A DNA stretch of 64,000 nucleotides, taken from contig CP126124.1 of assembly GCA_030123545.1 (NCBI GenBank), positions 3,472,001 through 3,536,000 on the forward strand. Direction: 5' to 3'. This document shows positions 1 through 7,112 of the stretch, one piece after another. Positions within the stretch are counted from its first letter, which is position 1. The number at the start of each line of letters is the position of its first letter. The translations under genes and the position numbers were made by a program. Source of the DNA: Burkholderiaceae bacterium. GTDB lineage: Bacteria > Pseudomonadota > Gammaproteobacteria > Burkholderiales > Burkholderiaceae_C. The notes beneath the pieces were generated by a model. The model was not told the DNA's origin, did no database searches, and saw only the letters and a list, made by a program, of their open reading frames with translations.

Positions 1-1
1 C

Positions 2-1222
2 GAACCCGACTACGACGCGATCCCGCGCAAGGCGCTCGAATACGGCGCGGAAAGCGCGCGGCTGATCGACTGCCGCACCCAGCTCGCGCACGAGGGCCTC
101 GCCGCGCTGCAAGCCGGCGCGTTTCACGTCAGCACCGCCGGCATTGCCTACTTCAACACCACGCCGCTGGGACGCGCGGTCACCGGCACCATGCTGGTCG
201 CCGCGATGAAAGCGGACGACGTGCACATCTGGGGCGACGGCTCGACCTTCAAGGGCAACGACATCGAGCGCTTCTACCGCTACGGCCTGCTGACCAACCC
301 GTCTCTGCGGATCTACAAGCCCTGGCTCGACCAGCAGTTCATCGACGAGCTCGGCGGGCGCGCGGAGATGTCGGCGTTCATGACGCGCGAGGGCTTCGCG
401 TACAAGATGAGCGCCGAAAAGGCCTATTCCACCGACAGCAACATGCTTGGCGCGACGCACGAGGCGAAGGACCTGGAGTTCCTGAGCAGCGGCATCCGCA
501 TCGTGAACCCGATCATGGGCGTCGCATTCTGGAAGCCCGAGGTCGAGGTGAAGGCCGAGGAGGTGTCGGTCACGTTCGACGAGGGTCGTCCCGTCGCGCT
601 GAACGGCCGCGCAATTGCCGACCTGGTGGACCTGATCGCCGAGGCGAATCGCATCGGCGGCCGCCATGGTTTGGGCATGAGCGACCAGATCGAGAACCGC
701 ATCATCGAGGCCAAGAGCCGCGGCATCTACGAAGCCCCCGGCATGGCGCTGCTCTACATCGCCTACGAACGGCTGGTGACCGGCATCCACAACGAGGACA
801 CGATCGAGCAGTACCGCATCAACGGCCTGAGGCTTGGTCGCCTGCTCTACCAGGGCCGCTGGTTCGACCCGCAGGCGATCATGCTGCGCGAGAGCGCGCA
901 GCGCTGGATCGCGCGCGCGGTCACCGGCACCGTCACGCTGGAGCTGCGCCGCGGCAACGACTATTCGATCCTGAACACCGAATCGCCCAACCTGACCTAC
1001 GCACCCGAGCGGCTGTCGATGGAGAAGGTCGAGGACGCGCCGTTCTCACCGGCCGACCGGATCGGCCAGCTGACGATGCGCAACCTCGACATCACCGACA
1101 CGCGCGGCAAGCTCGGCGTCTATGCGAAATCCGGGTTGCTGTCGCTCGGATCCGGCACCGACCTGCTGCGGCTGGCCGACGACGCGGCCGACGGCCCGGA
1201 CGGCCCGACCCGCGGCAGCTAG
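2..1222 (+). CDS. argG: argininosuccinate synthase, 5'-truncated by window edge
   Basis: Joins citrulline and aspartate to argininosuccinate with ATP, the penultimate step of arginine synthesis, in the cytoplasm. The open frame runs in from base 2, so about 40 N-terminal residues lie outside the window; 406 residues are visible. Visible family signatures are the GDGSTFKGND loop, the STDSNMLGATHE segment, GGRHGLGMSDQIENR and LELRRGNDYS. This is the longer E. coli-like ArgG form (about 445 residues) rather than the shorter form of most bacteria. The stop is TAG at 1220-1222. No downstream partner on this strand; the next two genes face it. Confidence 0.97.
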   Translation, partial: EPDYDAIPRKALEYGAESARLIDCRTQLAHEGLAALQAGAFHVSTAGIAYFNTTPLGRAVTGTMLVAAMKADDVHIWGDGSTFKGNDIERFYRYGLLTNPSLRIYKPWLDQQFIDELGGRAEMSAFMTREGFAYKMSAEKAYSTDSNMLGATHEAKDLEFLSSGIRIVNPIMGVAFWKPEVEVKAEEVSVTFDEGRPVALNGRAIADLVDLIAEANRIGGRHGLGMSDQIENRIIEAKSRGIYEAPGMALLYIAYERLVTGIHNEDTIEQYRINGLRLGRLLYQGRWFDPQAIMLRESAQRWIARAVTGTVTLELRRGNDYSILNTESPNLTYAPERLSMEKVEDAPFSPADRIGQLTMRNLDITDTRGKLGVYAKSGLLSLGSGTDLLRLADDAADGPDGPTRGS

Positions 1223-1264
1223 AAGCGCCGCCGCCGATCCGCGCGCAGGCCGTCGCGGCGGCGC

Positions 1265-1678
1265 TCACCCCGCGCGCGGCGACGGCCGGCGCCGCCACAG
1301 CAGCCAGGCATAGACGCCGGCGTTGACGGCCAGCACCACGCCGGCCAGCACGAACTGGCTCTGCCGCGTCAATCCGCTCGGGTAGATCAAGGCCAGCAGA
1401 TAGTGGGCGACGAAGCCGTCTGCATAGCCGGCTTGGCCCGCCGCGACGCGCAGCGCGTTCTCGACGGTGGTGAGCGGACAGATGCGTCCGCTCAGCTCGA
1501 TGAAGATGCCCCAGGCCGCCGCCGGCAGTTGCAACCACGCGAGCCAGCGCCAGCGCAGCACGAGCAGCGCGCCGGCCAGCGCGAACGCGATGAACGCGAG
1601 GTGCAGCAACAGCACCAGATCGGCCGCGGCATGGTAGATCACGATCGGGGCGCCAACTGCAAAGCCTGGAAGCCGCAC
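1265..1678 (-). CDS. DUF2784 family small membrane protein
   Basis: A 137-residue integral membrane protein with about four hydrophobic segments. It carries the family pattern I recognise for DUF2784: an LHLAFIAF-type helix, then WGIFIELSGRICPLTTVEN, then HYLLALIYPSGLTR and an N-x-x-VYAW helix. The biochemical role of the family is unknown to me. The frame opens with GTG at 1678; a second GTG at 1642 (VIYHAAADL) would remove a poorly conserved leader and may be the true start. It follows murB on the same strand with 25 bases between them and could be co-transcribed with it. Confidence 0.8.
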   Translation of the reverse strand: MRLPGFAVGAPIVIYHAAADLVLLLHLAFIAFALAGALLVLRWRWLAWLQLPAAAWGIFIELSGRICPLTTVENALRVAAGQAGYADGFVAHYLLALIYPSGLTRQSQFVLAGVVLAVNAGVYAWLLWRRRPSPRAG

Positions 1679-1703
1679 CGCCGCGGCGCGGTCACCTAAC
1701 GTG

Positions 1704-2741
1704 TCAGACCACCACCGGCTCGGGCTCGAGCCGGATGCCGAAGCGTTCGTACACGCTGGTCTGGATCGCGCGCGCCAGCGTCATCACCTCGCCGCCGGTC
1801 GCGCCCTGTCGATTGACCAGCACCAGCGCCTGCTTGTCGTGGACGCCGGCCTTGCCGACGCTCTTGCCCTTCCAGCCGCAGGCGTCGATCAGCCAGCCGG
1901 CCGCGAGCTTGACCGTGCCGTCCGGCATCGAGTAGTGCACGATCCTCGGCTCGCGCGCGATGATGTCCGCGCACTGCTCGGGCGTGACGGTCGGGTTCTT
2001 GAAGAAGCTGCCGGCGTTGCCGAGCACCCGCGGATCGGGCAGCTTGGCGCTGCGAATCTCGCACACCCAGTCGTGGATCTGGCGCGCGCTCGGCCGCGCG
2101 ATGCCCGACGCCGCCCAGCGCCGCTCGAGGTCGAGGTAGCCGAGTTCCGGTTTCCATGCCTTCGGCAGCGAAAACCGCACGCAGGTGATCAGCGCACGGC
2201 CGGCCAGCCCGAGGCCACCGGGCCCGGCCGCATGCTTGAACACCGAATCGCGGTAGCCGAAACCGCAGCGTGCGGCATCGAGCGTGAAGCGCCTGCCGCT
2301 GTCCAGATCGAGCGCATCGAGCGAATGGAAGCGGTCCTGCAACTCGACGCCGTAGGCGCCGATGTTCTGCACCGGCGCCGCGCCGACCGTGCCCGGAATC
2401 AGCGCCAGGTTCTCCAGGCCGGGCCAGCCCTGCGCCAGCGTCCAGCCGACGAAATCGTGCCAGTTCTCGCCGGCGCCGGCCTCGACGATCCAGGCCCGGT
2501 CGGTCTCGCCGGCGAGCCGGCGCCCGGCGATTTCGATCTTCAGCACCAACGAGCGCACGTCGCCGGTCAGCACGATGTTGCTGCCGCCGCCGAGAATGAA
2601 CTTGCACTGCTGTGCGAGTTGCGCATCGGCCAGCACCGCGTCGACATCGGCCGCGCGCGCGATGCGCACCAGCGCATGGGCCCGGGCCACGATGCCGAAG
2701 CTGTTGTACGGCTGGAGCGAGACGTTCTTCTCGACTAACAT
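1704..2741 (-). CDS. murB: UDP-N-acetylenolpyruvoylglucosamine reductase
   Basis: FAD-dependent enzyme that reduces UDP-GlcNAc-enolpyruvate to UDP-MurNAc with NADPH, committing the sugar to peptidoglycan synthesis. The 345-residue protein matches the type I (E. coli) MurB: YNSFGI near the N-terminus, the FAD loop GGGSNIVL, IPGTVGAAPVQNIGAYG, the catalytic serine in NAGSFFKNP and the terminal glutamate motif LEPEP. ATG at 2741 was chosen because MLVEKNVSLQPYNSFG aligns with family starts; the frame stays open 13 codons further upstream without family sequence. It is divergent from yajQ, with a 63-base gap. Confidence 0.96.
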   Translation of the reverse strand: MLVEKNVSLQPYNSFGIVARAHALVRIARAADVDAVLADAQLAQQCKFILGGGSNIVLTGDVRSLVLKIEIAGRRLAGETDRAWIVEAGAGENWHDFVGWTLAQGWPGLENLALIPGTVGAAPVQNIGAYGVELQDRFHSLDALDLDSGRRFTLDAARCGFGYRDSVFKHAAGPGGLGLAGRALITCVRFSLPKAWKPELGYLDLERRWAASGIARPSARQIHDWVCEIRSAKLPDPRVLGNAGSFFKNPTVTPEQCADIIAREPRIVHYSMPDGTVKLAAGWLIDACGWKGKSVGKAGVHDKQALVLVNRQGATGGEVMTLARAIQTSVYERFGIRLEPEPVVV

Positions 2742-2804
2742 CGGATCATTGTCGCACCGGCCCCGGCCACGCAGGGCCACGTAACCGCCACGCAGGAATC
2801 CGCC

Positions 2805-3290
2805 ATGCCCTCCTTCGACGCCGTCTGCGAACCGAACCTGGTCGAACTTCGGAACGCAGTCGACAATGCTTCAAAAGAGATAGCAACCCGGTTCGATTTC
2901 AAGGGGACTTCAGCGGCAATTGACCTCAAAGAACAGGATGTCACGCTGCTTGGCGACGCCGAGTTTCAGCTGCAGCAGATCGAGGACATCCTGCGCGGCA
3001 AGCTCGCCAAGCGCAACGTCGACCCGCGCTACCTGGACCGAGGCGCGGTGCAGAAGATCGGCGGCGACAAGGTGAAGCAGGTGCTGCGCGTGAAGAGCGG
3101 CATCGACGCCGAGCAGGCGAAGAAGATCGTGCGGCTGATCAAGGACGCCAAGCTAAAATTGCAGGCGTCGATCCAGGGCGATGCGGTGCGCGTCAGTGGC
3201 TCCAAGCGCGACGATCTGCAGGCCGCGATGGCGCTGATCAGGAAGGACATCGTGGATCTGCCGGTGACCTTCGACAATCTGCGCGATTAA
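2805..3290 (+). CDS. yajQ: YajQ-family nucleotide-binding protein
   Basis: A 161-residue protein of the YajQ family, members of which bind cyclic di-GMP and act as transcriptional co-regulators; binding here is inferred from family only. Diagnostic stretches are MPSFDAVCE, the RFDFKGT strand, LRGKLAKRN and the C-terminal DLQAAMALIRK ending in NLRD. Codons 20-46 are much richer in A+T than the rest, although the protein sequence there is conserved (see repeat at 2862-2942). Its TAA stop overlaps the stop of plsY on the other strand in the tetramer TTAA at 3287-3290. Confidence 0.95.
   Translation: MPSFDAVCEPNLVELRNAVDNASKEIATRFDFKGTSAAIDLKEQDVTLLGDAEFQLQQIEDILRGKLAKRNVDPRYLDRGAVQKIGGDKVKQVLRVKSGIDAEQAKKIVRLIKDAKLKLQASIQGDAVRVSGSKRDDLQAAMALIRKDIVDLPVTFDNLRD
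2862..2942 (+). repeat. AT-rich islet inside yajQ
   Basis: Local drop in GC with the string TCAAAAGAGATAGCAACC. It resembles the GCTATC/GATAGC islets found elsewhere in this window but lies in conserved coding sequence, so membership is less certain than for the tlyA and pepN copies. Confidence 0.35.
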
Positions 3291-3922
3291 GAGTGCTTCT
3301 TGCCGGCGCCGATCCGGGACTCCTTGCCCTTGATCAGCCGTTCGATGTTCAGCCGGTGCCGCCAGACCAGCAGCACCGCCATCACCAGGATCGCGGCGCC
3401 GACCGAGCCGTCGGCCTCCCAGGCCGCGCCGCTCGCGATCAGGTAGTAAGCCGGCGCGAACACCGCCGCGACCAGCGACGCAAGCGACGCGTAGCGGAAG
3501 AACACCGCGATGATCAGCCAGGTCGCCGCGGCGGCGAGTCCGAGCGCCCAGTGGATGCCGAGCAGCACACCCAACGCGGTCGCGACGCCCTTGCCGCCAC
3601 GCAAGTGGAAGAACACCGGCCATAGATGGCCGACAAACGCGGCGAGACCGACCAGCGCAATGGTGCCCTCCTCCAGCCCGAACGGCGCGCCGAACCAGCG
3701 CACCAGCGCGACCGGCAGCCAGCCCTTTGCCGCGTCGAGCAGCAGCGTCGCCACCGCCGCGGCCTTGCTGCCGGAACGCAGTACGTTGGTCGCGCCCGGG
3801 TTGCCGCTGCCGTAGCTGCGCGGGTCGTGCAGGCCCATGACTCGGCTGACGATCACCGCGAACGACAGCGAACCGAGCAGATACGCGGCGAGCGCGGCGA
3901 GCAGGGAGTAGATCGGTTGCAA
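3287..3922 (-). CDS. plsY: glycerol-3-phosphate acyltransferase PlsY
   Basis: Inner-membrane enzyme that transfers acyl from acyl-phosphate to glycerol-3-phosphate, the first step of phospholipid synthesis. The 211-residue protein shows the three conserved loops: SGNPGATN, GHLWPVFFHLRGGKG and the C-terminal RHRLNIERL, between hydrophobic helices. I place the start at TTG 3922 (LQPIYSLLAALAAYLLGS), preceded by a GGAG; the frame continues upstream to 4042 but that part is unlike the family, and the nearby valine codon is GTC and cannot start. It converges on yajQ with overlapping stop codons. Confidence 0.92.
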   Translation of the reverse strand: MQPIYSLLAALAAYLLGSLSFAVIVSRVMGLHDPRSYGSGNPGATNVLRSGSKAAAVATLLLDAAKGWLPVALVRWFGAPFGLEEGTIALVGLAAFVGHLWPVFFHLRGGKGVATALGVLLGIHWALGLAAAATWLIIAVFFRYASLASLVAAVFAPAYYLIASGAAWEADGSVGAAILVMAVLLVWRHRLNIERLIKGKESRIGAGKKHS

Positions 3923-4053
3923 GCGGGGGACTCCGGCGAGACGGCCATTGTGCCAGCGCGACAGGCGCCGACTGGCGCCGCGGCGGAGGGCTGCGCTATG
4001 CTTGCCCTGCAACCGCCGCACCGGCGATTCCCACTCGACCAAGGAGATCCACG

Positions 4054-4719
4054 ATGAAAACGACGATCACCACCCTCGCCTGCGCCGCGCTGCTGGCGGG
4101 CAGCCTCGCGGGCTGCGCGAACATGAACGAGACGGAAAAGGGCACCGCGACCGGCGCGGGCATCGGCGCACTGGGCGGTGCGGCGCTCGGCGCTTTGGTG
4201 AACGGCCAGCGCGGTGCAGTGGCCGGCGCTGCGATCGGCGCCGCGGCCGGCGCCGGCGGCGGCTACCTGTGGTCCAAGAAGATGGAACAGCAAAAGCAGC
4301 AGATGCAGCAGGCCACCGCGGGCACCGGCATCGGCGTGAGCCAGACCGCCGACAACCGGCTGAAGCTCAACATCCCGAGCGACATCTCGTTCGACGTCGG
4401 CCGCTCCGACATCAAGCCGAATTTCGCGAACGTGCTGAACCAGTTCGCGACCACGCTGAATCAGAACCCGGTGACCACGATCACCATCGTCGGCTACACC
4501 GACAGCACCGGGACCGACGCGATCAACAAGCCGCTGTCGCTGGCGCGCGCGAACAGCACCCGCGACTACCTGATCAGCCGCGGCGTCGCGCCGAACCGCT
4601 TCTATACGGAAGGCATGGGCGCGAGCAATCCGATCGGCGACAACAACACCGCCGCCGGCCGCGCGATGAACCGGCGCGTGGAAATCTTTGTCGCCGAGCC
4701 GGCGCAGGCGTCGAAGTAA
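4054..4719 (+). CDS. OmpA-family lipoprotein with glycine-zipper segment
   Basis: A 221-residue outer-membrane lipoprotein. Residues 1-20 form a lipoprotein signal ending in LAGC (Cys21). Residues about 33-73 are a glycine zipper (alternating G/A repeats such as GAGIGALGGAALGALV) typical of membrane-embedded YMGG/2TM segments. A short Q/K-rich linker leads to an OmpA C-terminal peptidoglycan-binding domain (about 107-215) with IVGYTDSTGT, NKPLSLARA and MNRRVEI. AAGGAG precedes the ATG. It probably tethers the outer membrane to the cell wall. It stands alone, with gaps on both sides. Confidence 0.93.
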   Translation: MKTTITTLACAALLAGSLAGCANMNETEKGTATGAGIGALGGAALGALVNGQRGAVAGAAIGAAAGAGGGYLWSKKMEQQKQQMQQATAGTGIGVSQTADNRLKLNIPSDISFDVGRSDIKPNFANVLNQFATTLNQNPVTTITIVGYTDSTGTDAINKPLSLARANSTRDYLISRGVAPNRFYTEGMGASNPIGDNNTAAGRAMNRRVEIFVAEPAQASK

Positions 4720-4762
4720 CGCGCCCGCACGCCGGAAGTCAGAGCAAAATCGGCCACAAGCC

Positions 4763-4803
4763 CATATATTATCTGCGGACAATGCTACTATTTTGATAGT
4801 ATC
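4763..4803 (+). repeat. AT-rich islet, intergenic copy
   Basis: AT-rich stretch between the OmpA lipoprotein and hydrolase genes containing the inverted repeat TACTAT-TTTG-ATAGTA (4786-4801). This is the least constrained copy of the islet family because it is non-coding. Confidence 0.5.
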
Positions 4804-4878
4804 CGGCCTGTGCGGCCGGCGCGCGTCGGCGCCGGTTCGCGCAGGCTGGCGCGCCGCGCGACACGGTCGACCTTCACG

Positions 4879-5838
4879 ATGTACCAGCCGAACCGCCCGC
4901 CCCGCAGCGAACGGGTCGCGATCCGTGGCCTGAGCTACCACCTGCTGCGCTGGGGCGGAGGCGAACGCAGCGCCGACCGTGCGCCGCTGGTGCTGGTGCA
5001 TGGCTGGATGGACGTGGCCGCGTCGTACCAGTTCATGGTCGACGCGTTCTCCGAGGCCTTCGTACAGCAGCGCGCGATCATCGCGCCCGACTGGCGCGGC
5101 TTCGGCGGCACGCGCCGGCAAGCGGCGAACGACGCGCCGGCAGGCACCGGGCCGCGCGAGGTCGACAACTACTGGTTCCCCGATTACCTCGCCGATCTGG
5201 ACTTCCTGCTCGATCAGGTCGCGCCGGACCGGCCGATCGACCTGGTCGGCCACAGCCTGGGCGGCAACGTTGCGATGCATTACGCCGGGGTGCGGCCCGA
5301 GCGTATCCGCCGCCTCGTCAACCTCGAGGGCTTCGGCATGCCGGCCGCGCGCGCCGAGCAGGCGAGCGGCCGCTACGCGCGCTGGATCGATGAACTCAAG
5401 CAACTGCACCGCGGCGAGCTGGAACTCAAACCCTATGCCGATGCAAACGGCGTTGCGCGCCGGCTGATGAAGACGAATCCGCGGCTCGCGCAGGACAAGG
5501 CCGACTGGCTCGCGCTGCACTGGGCCGCGGCCGACGCGCAGGGGCGGTGGCGCATCCTCGGCGATGCGGCGCACAAGATCGTCAACGCGCAGCTGTCGCG
5601 CGTCGATGAGGTGCTGGCGCTGTACGCGCGCATCGCCGCGCCGGTGCTGATGGTGCGCGCCGAGGAGGATTCGCTGGCCGGCTGGTGGGGCGAGCGGTAC
5701 ACGCAGGCCGAGTTCGAGCAGCGGCTGGGCGCCGTGCCGCGGCTCGAGCAACGCGTGATCGAGAACGCCGGCCACATGCTGCACCACGACCAGCCGCAGG
5801 CGCTGGCGGCATTGATCGAATCGTTTCTGGCCGCATAG
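4879..5838 (+). CDS. alpha/beta-fold hydrolase
   Basis: A 319-residue soluble alpha/beta hydrolase. The oxyanion-loop motif LVHGWMD, the nucleophile elbow GHSLGGN, an acidic residue region MVRAEEDSLAG and the catalytic histidine in NAGHMLHHDQP are in the usual order. The substrate cannot be told from sequence; ester or epoxide hydrolysis is typical of the fold. ATG 4879 (MYQPNRPPRSE) is preferred over the upstream open codons to 4810, which are arginine-rich and unlike the family. prfB follows on the same strand after 98 bases. Confidence 0.88.
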   Translation: MYQPNRPPRSERVAIRGLSYHLLRWGGGERSADRAPLVLVHGWMDVAASYQFMVDAFSEAFVQQRAIIAPDWRGFGGTRRQAANDAPAGTGPREVDNYWFPDYLADLDFLLDQVAPDRPIDLVGHSLGGNVAMHYAGVRPERIRRLVNLEGFGMPAARAEQASGRYARWIDELKQLHRGELELKPYADANGVARRLMKTNPRLAQDKADWLALHWAAADAQGRWRILGDAAHKIVNAQLSRVDEVLALYARIAAPVLMVRAEEDSLAGWWGERYTQAEFEQRLGAVPRLEQRVIENAGHMLHHDQPQALAALIESFLAA

Positions 5839-5936
5839 ACGGTCCAAACGTGCGTCAAGCCGGCCCGCGCTTCGCGCTGCGCAGCGGCGCCCATGAGAAA
5901 ATGACCGCCCCTCCCGAGAACCACGAAAGCAGCAGC

Positions 5937-7041
5937 ATGGACGCAGAACACATCAACCAGATCGGCACCACCCTGGCGGACCTTGCCGGCCGCACCGCCG
6001 ACTTGCGGAGGTATCTTTGACTTCGATGCCAAGGCGGAACGACTGAGGACGGTCAACGCATCGCTGGAAGACCCGGCGGTCTGGAACGAGCCGAAGCGCG
6101 CGCAGGAACTCGGCAAGGAGAAGAAGGCGCTCGACGGCGTGGTGCTCACGCTGAACGACCTCACGCGCGAGCTGGCCGACAACGGCGAGCTGTTCGAGAT
6201 GAGCCGGGACGACGGTGACGAGGCCGGCCTGCTCGCGATCGAGCAGGATGCCGCGCGGCTCGCGAAGCAGGTCGAGGCGCTCGAGTTCCGCCGCATGTTC
6301 TCGAACCCGGCCGATCCGCTGAACGCGTTCCTCGACATCCAGGCCGGCGCCGGCGGCACCGAAGCCTGCGACTGGGCCGCGATGCTGCTGCGCCAGTACC
6401 TGAAGTACGCCGAGCGCAAGGGCTTCAAGACGCAGATCGAGGATGAAACGCCGGGCGACACGGCCGGCATCAAGGGCGCGACGATCAAGATCGAGGGCGA
6501 ATACGCGTTCGGCCTGCTGCGCACCGAGACCGGCGTGCATCGGCTCGTGCGCAAAAGCCCGTTCGACTCGTCGGGCGGGCGCCACACCAGCTTCGCCAGC
6601 GTGTTCGTCTACCCCGAGATCGACGACTCGATCGAGATCGAGATCAACCCGGCCGATGTGCGCGTCGACACGTTCCGCGCCTCGGGTGCCGGCGGCCAGC
6701 ACATCAACAAGACCGACTCGGCGGTGCGGCTCACGCACATCCCCACGGGCATCGTCGTGCAGTGCCAGGACAGCCGCAGCCAACACAGCAACCGCGACGT
6801 CGCGTGGCGGCGCCTGCGCTCTCGGCTGTACGACCACGAGATGAAGAAGCGCATGGCCGAGCAGCAGAAGCTCGAGGACACCAAGACCGACGTCGGCTGG
6901 GGTCACCAGATCCGCTCGTACGTGCTCGACAACAGCCGCATCAAGGACCTGCGCACCAACGTCGAGGTCTCGGCCACGCAGAAGGTGCTCGACGGCGACC
7001 TCGACGTGTTCATCGAGGCCTCGCTCAAGCAAGGCGTGTAG
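5937..7041 (+). CDS. prfB: peptide chain release factor 2, programmed +1 frameshift
   Basis: Release factor recognising UAA and UGA. Frame 1 runs from ATG 5937 for 27 codons to an in-frame TGA at 6018-6020. A +1 slip at CTT-TGA-C inside AGGTATCTTTGAC continues as DFDAKAERL in the second frame to 7041. This is the classic autoregulatory site: low RF2 makes ribosomes pause at the UGA and shift. The second frame shows the codon-recognition SPF motif (SPFDSSGG) and the peptidyl-hydrolysis GGQ motif (GAGGQHINKTDS). The real gene is join(5937..6017,6019..7041). It is followed by pepN. Confidence 0.97.
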
Positions 7042-7112
7042 CGGGCGACCCACCATCGACGACCGGCCTAGCCGGCATCCGAACCACCAATAAATCCAAC
7101 CAGGACAGCGAC

